This document shows, piece after piece, positions 46,987 to 56,406 of a stretch of DNA of 64,000 nt. Source of the stretch: Burkholderiales bacterium (GTDB lineage Bacteria > Pseudomonadota > Gammaproteobacteria > Burkholderiales > Burkholderiaceae_D); contig JACOUL010000029.1 of assembly GCA_016177875.1 (NCBI GenBank), positions 89,055 through 153,054 of the forward strand, read 5' to 3'. Position 1 is the first letter of the stretch; every line of letters starts with the position of its first letter. The notes under the pieces were generated by a model. That model worked only from the letters and a program-made list of their open reading frames with translations, was not told where the DNA came from and searched no databases. Made by a program: the position numbers and the translations under genes.

Positions 46987-49071
46987 TTACGCTGCAAGTT
47001 TGGAAATGTCGGCTACGCGGTTCATCATGCCGTGCAGCTGAGACAAAAGTGCGATGCGGTTGTTACGCAATTGCACATCTTCCGCCATCACCATGACGCC
47101 GTCGAAGAAGGCATCGACGCTGGTGCGTAATTTCGCCAGTAGTTTCAGCGTTGCCGTGAAATCGCCTTTAGCATATGCGGTATCGACTTGCGGCTTCAGG
47201 GAAGACATCGCTTCATACAAGCCTTGTTCCGCGCTTTCTTTCAGCAGGCCTTGCTGAACGGTGTCGCCCGCGTTTTCGGCTTTCTTCAGGATATTGGTGA
47301 TGCGCTTGTTGGCCGCGGCCAGCGCTTCGGCTTCCGGCAGAGCGGCGAATGCCCGAACGGCTGCGATTTGCTGCGGTACCAAATCAATTGCATCTGGATT
47401 GATAGATACAACTGCTTCAACTTCATTCGCCGTATAGTCCTGATCACGTAAAAGACCACGGAGACGGTCAACAAAAAATATTGATAGATCGGTCTGGCTC
47501 TGGCCAAGCATCTTAGGTGGAAATACATTATAGGCAGCATTAATTAAGGTGCTGAGGTTTAGTCCTAAATTTTTTTCCATTAATAGACGCAATACGCCCA
47601 ACGCATGGCGTCGCAACGCAAAGGGGTCCTTATCACCAGTCGGTTGCTGCCCGATTCCAAATAGTCCTGCCAATGTCTCTAATTTGTCTGCTAGCGCGAC
47701 TACGGTGCCAGTTTGCGTCATTGGTAATGCATCGCCCGCAAAGCGCGGCTGGTAATGTTCGCAAATCGCTTGCGCCACTTCCGTCGGCTCGCCGTCATGC
47801 TTGGCGTAATAGGTGCCCATGATGCCTTGCAGTTCGGGGAACTCGCCGACCATATCGGTCAGCAAGTCGGTCTTGGCCAATAGCGCGGCGCGTTCGGCCA
47901 GCGCGACATCGCCGCCAGTGCCTTGGGCGATTTTCGCGGCGAGTTTCTTGACGCGTTCCGTGCGTTCGGCTTGCGTGCCCAACTTGTTGTGGTAAACCAC
48001 ATTGGCAAGATTCGGCAGGCGGTCAGCGAGTTTCTTTTTCTTGTCTTGTTCAAAGAAGAATTTCGCGTCGGACAAACGCGGACGCACCACGCGTTCGTTG
48101 CCGCCGATGATGTGTTGCGGGTCCGGCGTTTCGATATTCGACACAATCAAAAAACGCGAACGCAGCTTGCCGTTGGCATCGGTCAGCGCGAAATATTTTT
48201 GATTGGTTTGCATGGTGAGAATCAGGCATTCCTGCGGCACGGCGAGGAATTCTTCTTCAAAATGGCATTCGTACACGATGGGCCATTCCACCAGGGCGTT
48301 GACCTCGTCGAGCAAGGCTTCCGGCATCAATGCATGATCCTTGCCTGCTTTGCTTAACAGCGCCGCGCGGATTTTTTCTTTGCGCTCGCCGACATTGGCA
48401 ATGACTTTTCCCTGCGCTTCCAATACGGATTCATATGACTCGGCATCGGGGATGGAAATTTCGCCGCTGGAGAGGAAACGATGACCAAGCGTGGTTCTGC
48501 TTGCTTCCAAGCCGAGCAGTGAAATGGGAACGACATCCTTGCCATGCAAGGCAATGAGTTTGTGCGCCGGCCGAACGAAGGCGACGGTGGTGCCGTCCGG
48601 GCGCTGATAGTTCATCACTTTCGGAATCGGCAGCTTGGCAACGGTTTCTTCCACCGCTGCCGTCAATCCGGCGATCAGTTTGGAACCGGATGCGACGTAG
48701 CTGTAATACAGGTTCTCATTTTTACCTTCGGTGACTTTTTCAAACTCGGCCACCGGCGGCTCGCCGTTGAAACCAAGCGCTGCCCATTTTTTAAGCAAGG
48801 CCGGCGTGGCTTTGCCGTTGGCATCCAAGCCGACAGACACCGGCAGGATTTTTTCGCGCATCGGCTTGTCCGGAGAGGTGCCTCGCGCTTTGGTGATGGA
48901 GACCGCCAAGCGGCGCGGCGTGGCGTATGACGTCACCGCCGCATCGCCCTCGAGGAAATCGCGCGACCTCAACCCATTGGCAATGCCGGTTGCAAAAGCG
49001 TCGCCTAATTTGGCCAATGCCTTGGGCGGGAGTTCTTCGGTTAAGAGTTCGATTAAAAGCGTCTGATTCAT
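46987..49071 (-). CDS. glyS: Glycine-tRNA ligase beta subunit
   Basis: This 694-residue beta subunit begins [20 protein letters not shown] and contains the family regions [24 protein letters not shown] and [20 protein letters not shown]. With GlyQ it forms the tetrameric class II enzyme of most bacteria. The segment at about 47380-47740 is visibly AT-richer with different codon choice from the rest, though the frame is intact (see findings). It follows glyQ by 11 bp. Confidence 0.97.
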   Translation of the reverse strand: MNQTLLIELLTEELPPKALAKLGDAFATGIANGLRSRDFLEGDAAVTSYATPRRLAVSITKARGTSPDKPMREKILPVSVGLDANGKATPALLKKWAALGFNGEPPVAEFEKVTEGKNENLYYSYVASGSKLIAGLTAAVEETVAKLPIPKVMNYQRPDGTTVAFVRPAHKLIALHGKDVVPISLLGLEASRTTLGHRFLSSGEISIPDAESYESVLEAQGKVIANVGERKEKIRAALLSKAGKDHALMPEALLDEVNALVEWPIVYECHFEEEFLAVPQECLILTMQTNQKYFALTDANGKLRSRFLIVSNIETPDPQHIIGGNERVVRPRLSDAKFFFEQDKKKKLADRLPNLANVVYHNKLGTQAERTERVKKLAAKIAQGTGGDVALAERAALLAKTDLLTDMVGEFPELQGIMGTYYAKHDGEPTEVAQAICEHYQPRFAGDALPMTQTGTVVALADKLETLAGLFGIGQQPTGDKDPFALRRHALGVLRLLMEKNLGLNLSTLINAAYNVFPPKMLGQSQTDLSIFFVDRLRGLLRDQDYTANEVEAVVSINPDAIDLVPQQIAAVRAFAALPEAEALAAANKRITNILKKAENAGDTVQQGLLKESAEQGLYEAMSSLKPQVDTAYAKGDFTATLKLLAKLRTSVDAFFDGVMVMAEDVQLRNNRIALLSQLHGMMNRVADISKLAA

Positions 49072-49082
49072 TTTTCTTTACC

Positions 49083-49994
49083 TTATGCAGCCTTGCGACC
49101 ATCGCCGCACATCGGGAAGCCGAGTTTTTCACGGGAGTCGTAATACGCTTGCGCCACCGCACGCGAGAGGTTGCGGATGCGGCCGATATAAGCGGCGCGC
49201 TCGGTTACGGAAATCGCGCCGCGTGCATCGAGCAGGTTGAACGTGTGCGCCGCTTTCAAGACCATCTCGTAAGCAGGCAAAGCCAACGGCACTTCCATCA
49301 AGCGCTTGGCTTCGGATTCGTAATTACCGAAGTTCGAGAACAGGAACTCGGTATTGGAATGCTCGAAGTTGTAGCCGGATTGCTCGACTTCATTTTGATG
49401 AAACACGTCGCCGTAAGTCAGACGCTTGGTGATGCCATGTTCTTCCCATTCCGTCCATACCAGGTCGAACACATTTTCCACGCCTTGCAGATACATCGCC
49501 AGGCGTTCGATGCCGTAAGTGATCTCGCCCAGCACCGGTTTGCAATCAAGGCCGCCGACTTGCTGGAAGTAAGTGAACTGCGTGACTTCCATGCCGTTCA
49601 ACCACACTTCCCAGCCCAGGCCCCAGGCACCGAGTGTCGGATTTTCCCAATCGTCTTCGACGAAGCGCACATCGTTTTGCTTCAAGTTCAATCCGAGCGC
49701 TTCCAGCGAACCGAGATAAAGATCCAGAATATTTTCCGGCGCAGGCTTCAACACCACTTGGTATTGGTAGTAATGCTGCATGCGGTTCGGGTTTTCTCCA
49801 TAGCGGCCGTCTTTCGGGCGGCGCGATGGTTGCACATAAGCGGCACGCCACGGCTCCGGGCCGATCGCGCGCAGGAAGGTGGCGGTGTGCGAAGTGCCGG
49901 CGCCGACTTCCATATCGTAGGGTTGCAGGAGTGCGCAGCCTTGCGCATCCCAGTATTCCTGCAGCTTCAATATGACTTGTTGAAATGTGAGCAT
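49083..49994 (-). CDS. glyQ: Glycine-tRNA ligase alpha subunit
   Basis: This is a 303-residue alpha subunit with the family N-terminus [20 protein letters not shown]. It contains [20 protein letters not shown] and [19 protein letters not shown], class II active-site regions. It charges tRNA-Gly together with the beta subunit encoded downstream. Confidence 0.98.
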   Translation of the reverse strand: MLTFQQVILKLQEYWDAQGCALLQPYDMEVGAGTSHTATFLRAIGPEPWRAAYVQPSRRPKDGRYGENPNRMQHYYQYQVVLKPAPENILDLYLGSLEALGLNLKQNDVRFVEDDWENPTLGAWGLGWEVWLNGMEVTQFTYFQQVGGLDCKPVLGEITYGIERLAMYLQGVENVFDLVWTEWEEHGITKRLTYGDVFHQNEVEQSGYNFEHSNTEFLFSNFGNYESEAKRLMEVPLALPAYEMVLKAAHTFNLLDARGAISVTERAAYIGRIRNLSRAVAQAYYDSREKLGFPMCGDGRKAA

Positions 49995-50049
49995 GGTCTT
50001 ATCCGTTCGCCTATTGGCAAAGGGGAATAAATCGGTAAAACCTTGAATT

Positions 50050-51582
50050 TTAGCGGGTTTTGGGACTGCCTTGGGCGTTTTTCCGGGAGAGGAAGTAAGC
50101 CAATCCCAAGCAGATCAAAGTGAGAAGCACGATGGCGCGGTTGCCGACCACGACATAAGGTGTGACGCCGGTATAGCCTTGAACAGTCGCCGTGAGCACG
50201 CCTTTTTCAAAGGGCGGCAATTCCGCGGCTACTTTCCCATTCGGCGTAATGATGGCGGTGGCGCCCGTATTGGTCGCGCGCAGCATGGGACGGCCGGTTT
50301 CAATCGCGCGCATTTGCGAGATTTGCCGATGCTGCGGCAACGCGATCGAATCGCCGAACCAGGCGATGTTTGACATGTTCAGCAGCATGGTCGGCTGCGG
50401 GCGCGTGCCGAAATAGCCGGCCGCAATTTGGTCCGCGATTTCCTCGCCGAACAAATCTTCATAGCAGATGTTCGGCAATACCCATTGGTCTTTTACTTGG
50501 AATGGCGTTTGCACCGGCGCACCGCGCGTCATGTCGCCCAACGGAATTTGCATCATGTCGACAAACCAGCGAAAGCCTGGCGGAATGAATTCGCCGAAAG
50601 GCACCAGGTGATGTTTGTCGTAGCGGTAGGAGCGTCCGCCGGGGGCAAAACCAAGCGCGCTGTTGGAATATACTTCAGGCCCGTCGCTGACCGGTATGCC
50701 GAGCAGGATATGGCTACCGGCTTGGTTCGCAAAATCAGTTAAGCGCGTGACATATTCGGGCGGCAGCCGATTCGACAAAAGCGGCAGTGCCACTTCGGGC
50801 GTGGCGATCAGGTCGGCGCGCGTGAGCCGAATCAACATATCGTATTCCGTCAGCGTACCGGCCAATCGCTCAGGCGCGAACTTCAATTCTTGCGGCACAT
50901 TGCCTTGCAAGAGGCGAACGGAAATCGGTTGGCCGCTCGGTTTGGTCCACGAAATGCTTTGCAATCCCCAGCCGATAGCAAAAACGCCGACGATGGCTAG
51001 AGCAATGATGCGTTTGGACGCAGCCAGCACGAGCGCCGCCGCAACGAAAGCTGCCAAGGCGCCCAGCCCGTAGATGCCGATCAGCGGCGCATAACCTGCG
51101 AGCGGACTGGTATTGTGTGCATAGCCCGAAGCGACCCAAGGAAAACCGGTGAATATCCAGCCGCGTATCCACTCGGACAAGGTCCAGGTGGCGGGAAAGA
51201 TCAACAGCAAAGCGAGGGTAGGCGAAAGCGACCAGCGTTTCTTGAGCCATGCCGCGCCTCCCGTTGCCAAGCCGAAGAAAGTGCCCATGAATAAGCCGAG
51301 GATGGCTACGGCCGCGACAGCCATCCAGCTCGGCATGCCGCCGTAGCGATGCATGCTGATGTAAAGCCAATGCACGCCGCAAGTCATCCATCCCCAGCCG
51401 AATGCAAGGCCGATCAAGGCACTGTGTTTAACCGAAGGCGTATCGAGAATTTGCCGGAACAGCAGGGCGAGCAAAATAATTTGCAGCGGCCACCAGCCGA
51501 AAGGTGCAAAGGCAAGGATATTTAGGACGCCGGCAACGATCGCCGCCGGCAAAAGGATTCGGAGAGGGAGGCGTGCTTGCAA
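50050..51582 (-). CDS. lnt: Apolipoprotein N-acyltransferase
   Basis: This is a 510-residue enzyme with six to seven N-terminal membrane helices, then a nitrilase-like periplasmic domain. Catalytic residues are visible as Glu in [11 protein letters not shown], the [11 protein letters not shown] lysine region and Cys in [12 protein letters not shown]. It adds the third acyl chain to lipoproteins. It follows corC by 5 bp, the common corC-lnt arrangement. Confidence 0.97.
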   Translation of the reverse strand: MQARLPLRILLPAAIVAGVLNILAFAPFGWWPLQIILLALLFRQILDTPSVKHSALIGLAFGWGWMTCGVHWLYISMHRYGGMPSWMAVAAVAILGLFMGTFFGLATGGAAWLKKRWSLSPTLALLLIFPATWTLSEWIRGWIFTGFPWVASGYAHNTSPLAGYAPLIGIYGLGALAAFVAAALVLAASKRIIALAIVGVFAIGWGLQSISWTKPSGQPISVRLLQGNVPQELKFAPERLAGTLTEYDMLIRLTRADLIATPEVALPLLSNRLPPEYVTRLTDFANQAGSHILLGIPVSDGPEVYSNSALGFAPGGRSYRYDKHHLVPFGEFIPPGFRWFVDMMQIPLGDMTRGAPVQTPFQVKDQWVLPNICYEDLFGEEIADQIAAGYFGTRPQPTMLLNMSNIAWFGDSIALPQHRQISQMRAIETGRPMLRATNTGATAIITPNGKVAAELPPFEKGVLTATVQGYTGVTPYVVVGNRAIVLLTLICLGLAYFLSRKNAQGSPKTR

Positions 51583-51587
51583 TCCGG

Positions 51588-52475
51588 TTACGCTTCCTCT
51601 TCAATCGCCGGCAACTGCGGCAATTTTTCTACCTGCAGCACGTGAACCTGGCGCGCGTCGGCGCGTAAGATTTCAAAGCGCAGATTGTCGATCTCGAACA
51701 CATCGCCTTTGCGCGGCACACGGCCAAGATGGTTGGCAACCAAGCCGCCGATGGTATCGACGTCTTCATCGGAAAAACGCGCGCCCAGCACATCGTTGAA
51801 TTGCTCGATCTCGGTCAAGGCTTTGACGCGCCAGCGCGGACCGAACAAGCCGTCTTTCAATGCCAGGATATTGTCTTCTTCTTCGTCGAAATCGTATTCG
51901 TCTTCGATGTCGCCGACGATTTGTTCCAGCACGTCTTCAATGGTGATCAAGCCCGCCACGCCGCCGTATTCATCGACCACCATCGCCATGTGATTGCGAT
52001 TGGCGCGGAAGTCGCGCAGCAAGACGTTCAAGCGCTTGGATTCGGGAATGAAAATCGCTGGGCGCAGCATGTCGCGCACATCGAAAGACTCTTCCGCATA
52101 GTAGCGCAGCAAATCTTTCGCGAGCAGGATGCCGACCACCTTGTCGCGGTCGCCGTCGACCGCCGGAAAACGCGAGTGCGCCGTCTGCAGCACGATCGGC
52201 ATCCATTCCTCGATGGGCTTGGAAATATCGACCACGTCCATTTGCGAGCGCGGCACCATGATGTCGCGTGCGGAAAGATCGGAAACTTGAAACACCCCTT
52301 CGATCATCGACAGCGCATCGGCGTCGATCAGATTGCGCTCATGCGCATCATGCAGGATTTCCAGCAGCTCGGTACGATTCTCTGGCTCAGGGGAGATGAG
52401 AGCGGTCAGCCGTTCAAACAGTGACCGATGAGGTTTGACGTCATGCGATTTGACGCCACTAGGGTGCTCTTGCAT
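51588..52475 (-). CDS. corC: CorC/HlyC family CBS-domain protein
   Basis: This is a 295-residue soluble protein with a CBS pair (about 70-190; RDIMVPRSQMDVVDIS and MVVDEYGGVAGLITIEDVLEQIVGDIEDE). A C-terminal CorC/HlyC transporter-associated domain follows (about 205-285). It is linked to magnesium and cobalt efflux or divalent ion balance in E. coli (ybeX/corC). It lies between ybeY and lnt as in many proteobacteria, but here a repeat-bearing 180-bp gap separates it from ybeY. Confidence 0.93.
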   Translation of the reverse strand: MQEHPSGVKSHDVKPHRSLFERLTALISPEPENRTELLEILHDAHERNLIDADALSMIEGVFQVSDLSARDIMVPRSQMDVVDISKPIEEWMPIVLQTAHSRFPAVDGDRDKVVGILLAKDLLRYYAEESFDVRDMLRPAIFIPESKRLNVLLRDFRANRNHMAMVVDEYGGVAGLITIEDVLEQIVGDIEDEYDFDEEEDNILALKDGLFGPRWRVKALTEIEQFNDVLGARFSDEDVDTIGGLVANHLGRVPRKGDVFEIDNLRFEILRADARQVHVLQVEKLPQLPAIEEEA

Positions 52476-52556
52476 ATGGCGGTAAAGCCCTTGTTTCGGG
52501 TTTATTAGGATACACCAAAAAGCCCTCGAAATTGCGGGACAGCGTTTCTGTCATTG

Positions 52557-52627
52557 CGGGAAAGAGTTAAGCGCAGCGCTACTCTGTCCCCAACAAATTA
52601 AGGCTAGAGCGGTACTCTGTCCTCAAC
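52557..52627 (+). repeat. Dispersed repeat between ybeY and corC (two partial copies)
   Basis: Copy one (52557-52600) runs from CGGGAAAGAGTT to TACTCTGTCCCCAACAAATT, with AGCGCAGCGCT in the middle. It matches the element in the secD-secF gap at both ends. Copy two (52609-52627) is GCGGTACTCTGTCCTCAAC and has an inverted near-perfect partner at 54130-54148. Confidence 0.65.
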
Positions 52628-52659
52628 ATTATCTAACATTTATGAGCGCTTACTAGCGG

Positions 52660-53124
52660 TTAAACACTGTAAGGATTGGCAATTCGAAGTCTTGCCAGGA
52701 TGTCGATTTCCAGGCTTTCCATTTCGGCAGCGTCCGCATCGTTCTCGTGGTCGTAACCTTGCGCGTGCAGCACGCCGTGCACGATCAAATGAGCAACGTG
52801 TGCTTCGAGCGCTTTGCGCTGTTCGCGAGCTTCTTTTTTGAGCACGTCGGTGCATAGGATGATGTCGGCTTGCGTGACTTCGCTTTCTTCATCCTCGCTA
52901 TAGGCGAAGGTCAAGACATTGGTGGCGTAATCTTTGCCGCGGTAATCGCGGTTCAAGACCCGGCCTTCTTTTTGATTGACGAAACGTACCGTCAACTCGG
53001 CTGGCGCCAGCAATGCCGCCTGCACCCAACGCCTAAGCTTCGGGCGTGATATGACATCCTGCAATCTTGCGTCCGGATATTGAACCGAAAGCGATAGCGC
53101 AGGCTTCTTGCTATTCGCTGTCAT
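52660..53124 (-). CDS. ybeY: Endoribonuclease YbeY
   Basis: This protein is 154 residues from the ATG at 53124. The family metal site HLIVHGVLHAQGYDHEN gives the H-x3-H-x5-H zinc triad. YbeY is needed for 16S rRNA 3'-end maturation and ribosome quality control. It overlaps the phoH stop by 14 bp. A longer in-frame start within phoH is possible but less likely. Confidence 0.95.
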   Translation of the reverse strand: MTANSKKPALSLSVQYPDARLQDVISRPKLRRWVQAALLAPAELTVRFVNQKEGRVLNRDYRGKDYATNVLTFAYSEDEESEVTQADIILCTDVLKKEAREQRKALEAHVAHLIVHGVLHAQGYDHENDADAAEMESLEIDILARLRIANPYSV

Positions 53125-54109
53125 TTCTGGTTTTGCTAGGCTTATTGGCCAAGTCGTAAGCATCGACGATGCGTGCCACCAAAGGATGGCGCACCACGTC
53201 GGCGCTGGTGAAGTGTGTGAAAGCGATGCCGCGCACTTTCTTCAAGACCTTGATCGCATCGACCAAGCCGCTCTTTTGATTGCGCTGCAAATCGATTTGG
53301 GTGACGTCGCCCGTAACCACCGCTTTGCTGCCGAAACCGATGCGGGTCAAGAACATCTTCATTTGTTCCGGCGTCGTGTTTTGCGCTTCATCCAAAATGA
53401 CGAAGGCGTGGTTCAGCGTGCGGCCGCGCATGTAAGCCAGCGGCGCGATTTCGATCGCTTGCTTCTCGAACATTTTTTGCGTGCGGTCGAAGCCGAGCAA
53501 ATCGTATAAAGCATCGTACAGCGGCCGCAGATAAGGATCGACCTTTTGCGCCAAGTCGCCAGGCAGAAAGCCGAGACGCTCGCCGGCTTCGACTGCGGGA
53601 CGCGTCAACACGATACGCTGCACGGCGTCGCGTTCCAGCGCATCGACGGCGCAAGCCACCGCTAAATAAGTTTTGCCGGTGCCGGCAGGGCCGACGCCGA
53701 AAGTGACGTCGTGTTCCAGGATGGCTTTAAGGTATTGGTTTTGATGCGGCGTGCGTCCGCGTAAATCGTGACGCTTGGTTTTCAGCACCGGGCCTTCCAC
53801 ATCCTCTTCTTCGTTATGACGAGCATGGGCCTCGGGAGTATTTCCGGCGCGTTTCTCCACCAAGGCAAGTTGCACGTCATCCACGGAGATCGCATCCTCC
53901 GCGGCTTCATAGAATCGTTCGAGCACATCGACGGCTTGCTCGGCATTGCTGCCGCCGATAATGAATTTTTCGCCGCGCCGGAAAATGGTTACGTCGAGCG
54001 CCGCAGCGATTTGACGCAGGTTTTCATCCATCGGTCCGCACAAATGCGCAAGCCGCCGATTGTCGAGCGGCTGGGGAGCAAAATTAAGAGTAGGGGTTCT
54101 AGCTTTCAA
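53111..54109 (-). CDS. ybeZ: PhoH-like ATPase
   Basis: This 332-residue protein has an N-terminal KH-like region (about 25-90) and the PhoH ATPase core with Walker A GPAGTGKTYLA and Walker B AFVILDEAQNTTPEQ. It is the YbeZ-type partner of YbeY and its gene overlaps that of YbeY. It lies between miaB and ybeY in the usual order. Confidence 0.95.
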   Translation of the reverse strand: MKARTPTLNFAPQPLDNRRLAHLCGPMDENLRQIAAALDVTIFRRGEKFIIGGSNAEQAVDVLERFYEAAEDAISVDDVQLALVEKRAGNTPEAHARHNEEEDVEGPVLKTKRHDLRGRTPHQNQYLKAILEHDVTFGVGPAGTGKTYLAVACAVDALERDAVQRIVLTRPAVEAGERLGFLPGDLAQKVDPYLRPLYDALYDLLGFDRTQKMFEKQAIEIAPLAYMRGRTLNHAFVILDEAQNTTPEQMKMFLTRIGFGSKAVVTGDVTQIDLQRNQKSGLVDAIKVLKKVRGIAFTHFTSADVVRHPLVARIVDAYDLANKPSKTRNDSE

Positions 54110-54129
54110 ATCAGTTTTTTTAAGTATGT

Positions 54130-54148
54130 TGGGGACAGAGTACCGCTT
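54130..54148 (-). repeat. Inverted partner of the 52609-52627 repeat
   Basis: TTGGGGACAGAGTACCGC reads in reverse complement as GCGGTACTCTGTCCCCAA and matches the copy at 52609 with one mismatch. It lies in the miaB-phoH gap, so the phoH-ybeY pair is bracketed by inverted copies. Confidence 0.65.
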
Positions 54149-54160
54149 GGCTTCAGTCCC

Positions 54161-55501
54161 TTAGTCAGCAAGTAGTAGTTCGCCGCGCAACGAGTTGGTA
54201 TAGCAATGGACAATTTTTACGTCGAGCAGTTGCCCGACCAAACGTGATGCATTCGGTCCGCCCTTGATGTTGACCACACGATTGCATTCGGTGCGGCCTT
54301 GCAATTCCTGCGGATCTTTCCTGGAGGGGCCTTCGATCAGTACGCGTTGCATGGTGCCCAGCAAGGCTTCGCTATATTTGCGCGCGTTGCCGTTGATGAC
54401 GTCTTGCAATTGTTGCAGGCGCTGGAGTTTGACTTCGCTGGGAGTGTCGTCTTGCAAATTTGCGGCCGGCGTGCCGGGACGCGGGCTGAATACAAAGCTG
54501 TAGCTATGATCAAAACCGATGTCTTCAATCAATTTCATCGTGGACGCAAAATCGGCATCCGTTTCTCCCGGAAAACCGACGATGAAATCGGAAGCAATGG
54601 CGATATTCGGGCGCACTTCGCGCAAACGGCGAATGATCGATTTATATTCCAAGGTGGTGTAGCCGCGTTTCATTGCCATCAAAATACGGTCCGAGCCGTT
54701 TTGCACCGGCAAGTACAAATGATTGACCAGTTGCGGCACCTTGGCATAGGTATCGATCAAGCGCTGAGTGAATTCTTTCGGATGGCTCGTCACGAAACGA
54801 ATGCGCTCGATACTATCAATTTCCGCAATGTATTCGATCAGCAAGGCAAAGTCGGCAATGTCACCGTCGGCCATCTTGCCGCGATAGGCATTGACGTTTT
54901 GCCCGAGCAGGGTGATTTCCTTGACGCCTTGCGCCGCCAAACCGGCGACTTCAGTCAAGACATCTTCAAAATTGCGCGACACTTCTTCGCCGCGCGTATA
55001 AGGCACCACGCAATAGCTGCAATACTTGCTGCAGCCTTCCATGATCGACACAAAGGCGCTCGGGCCTTCGACACGGGCCGGCGGCAAATGGTCGAACTTT
55101 TCAATTTCCGGAAAACTGATATCGACCTGCGCGCGGCCGGTAGTGCGTCGCTGCTGCAATAAATCGGGCAAGCGATGCAGCGTTTGCGGACCGAACACGA
55201 CATCCACATAAGGCGCGCGCTTGATGATCGCTTCGCCTTCCTGAGAAGCGACGCAACCGCCCACGCCGATCACCAGATTCGGATTCTTTTGCTTTAATTC
55301 GCGCACGCGGCCGAGATCGGAAAACACCTTCTCCTGCGCCTTCTCGCGCACCGAGCAGGTGTTGAACAGGATGACGTCGGCGTCGTCCGGCGTATCGGTT
55401 TTGATTAAACCTTCGGAGGCATTGAGCACGTCGGCCATCTTGTCCGAGTCGTACTCGTTCATTTGGCAACCGAAGGTTTTGATGAATACTTTCTTTTGCA
55501 T
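54161..55501 (-). CDS. miaB: tRNA-2-methylthio-N6-dimethylallyladenosine synthase
   Basis: This is a 446-residue radical SAM methylthiotransferase. The N-terminal domain holds the three auxiliary-cluster cysteines ([32 protein letters not shown]). The radical SAM motif is [15 protein letters not shown], and a C-terminal TRAM domain ends the protein. It modifies A37 of tRNAs already prenylated by MiaA, whose gene is at 60.3 kb. Confidence 0.97.
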   Translation of the reverse strand: MQKKVFIKTFGCQMNEYDSDKMADVLNASEGLIKTDTPDDADVILFNTCSVREKAQEKVFSDLGRVRELKQKNPNLVIGVGGCVASQEGEAIIKRAPYVDVVFGPQTLHRLPDLLQQRRTTGRAQVDISFPEIEKFDHLPPARVEGPSAFVSIMEGCSKYCSYCVVPYTRGEEVSRNFEDVLTEVAGLAAQGVKEITLLGQNVNAYRGKMADGDIADFALLIEYIAEIDSIERIRFVTSHPKEFTQRLIDTYAKVPQLVNHLYLPVQNGSDRILMAMKRGYTTLEYKSIIRRLREVRPNIAIASDFIVGFPGETDADFASTMKLIEDIGFDHSYSFVFSPRPGTPAANLQDDTPSEVKLQRLQQLQDVINGNARKYSEALLGTMQRVLIEGPSRKDPQELQGRTECNRVVNIKGGPNASRLVGQLLDVKIVHCYTNSLRGELLLAD

Positions 55502-55514
55502 ACTGACTGACGAT

Positions 55515-55865
55515 CTATTTCACCTGGATTTCAATAGGCGTGATGCTTTGCTCTTCCGGCGTTTGCGCAATTTCCTTATCCGTCAAAATCCACACGCGGT
55601 CGACATTGCCGTGTCTATCCATGGTGTAATTCACCGGTACTTTGATGCCGACCAGGTTAGTGGGGCGCTCCAGGCGATTTTGCTGGTTCCAAATGTGGTG
55701 GCCGGGCGATAAGCGGCGCATTTGACCGTTGACCGCTACTTCGCGACCTTGCACAAACGTCATGGTGGCGCGTTTGGCGGCAACCGGAAAGCGGCGTTCG
55801 GTCGCCCAAGCCGAGGCCATAAGAAACATCAAAACGAGTCCGGCCAGGAAGCGGAAAGTCCGCAT
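55515..55865 (-). CDS. Exported protein of unknown function
   Basis: This protein is 116 residues from the ATG at 55865, with AGGGAG six bases upstream. The signal peptide [21 protein letters not shown] is followed by a small soluble domain containing [15 protein letters not shown] and [20 protein letters not shown] do not recognise the family; its look is that of a small periplasmic protein. It lies directly upstream of miaB on the same strand. Confidence 0.7.
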   Translation of the reverse strand: MRTFRFLAGLVLMFLMASAWATERRFPVAAKRATMTFVQGREVAVNGQMRRLSPGHHIWNQQNRLERPTNLVGIKVPVNYTMDRHGNVDRVWILTDKEIAQTPEEQSITPIEIQVK

Positions 55866-55996
55866 ATCAACTCCCTTGAAAAACGCACAGGCGAATGCTG
55901 CGAAGTGTACCACTAAGCGCAGTGATCAAAATGCCGCCGGCAGCAGCCTGGTTTTATTGGAATGAGGGGGCGTCGCCGACCCGGGAAAGCAAAAAG

Positions 55997-56024
55997 AAAA
56001 AGGTTACGAATCTCGTAACCTTTT
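55997..56024 (-). terminator. Terminator of the tRNA gene
   Basis: Stem arms AAAAGGTTACGA and TCGTAACCTTTT with a 4-base loop, 10 bp beyond the tRNA 3' end on its strand, with a T-run following. Confidence 0.85.
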
Positions 56025-56033
56025 TGCATGATC

Positions 56034-56110
56034 TGGTGGTGATAGGTGGACTTGAACCACCGACCCCAGCATTATGAGTGCTGTGCTCTAACCAGCTGAG
56101 CTATATCACC
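56034..56110 (-). tRNA. tRNA-Met(CAT), elongator type
   Basis: A complete 77-nt cloverleaf with encoded CCA. The acceptor stem is GGTGATA/TATCACC, the D-arm AGCTCAGCTGGTTAGAGC, the anticodon loop CTCATAA with CAT between CAGCA and TGCTG, and the T-arm GGTTCAAGTCC. The absence of the CGCGGG start rules out an initiator. Similarity to E. coli elongator Met (AGCACxxCACTCATAATG) is stronger than to Ile2. Confidence 0.92.
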
Positions 56111-56406
56111 ACGAAGCCCGCTAGTATGCGACTTTTGACGGTGTTTTGTCAAGGTAGGGCCTTGCCGGCGCGGTTCCTAGCCGGGTCCCCGGGAGGGCCA
56201 TGCAGTACGCGTTCGGGACCCGTCAATCTGAGGATTCCGGCATGCTGCCTGCCAACTGCTGGTTTTCTTCCCCATGAATTTATTGTGAATCCTCAATCCA
56301 GGGGCGGCCTGCCCTTGATGTAGTCGTTTCTCCTCCCAAGAACCGGGAACTATTCTGCTGATGAATACGGCGTGCAGATTCCAATAAATATAGGGAGGAC
56401 TTAATC
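56111..56406. other. Intergenic region between tRNA-Met and the lipoprotein gene
   Basis: About 296 bases. It should hold the tRNA promoter (minus strand) and the promoter of the gene at 56407. I see no gene or clear repeat in it. GGGAGGA lies just before the lipoprotein ATG. Confidence 0.5.
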
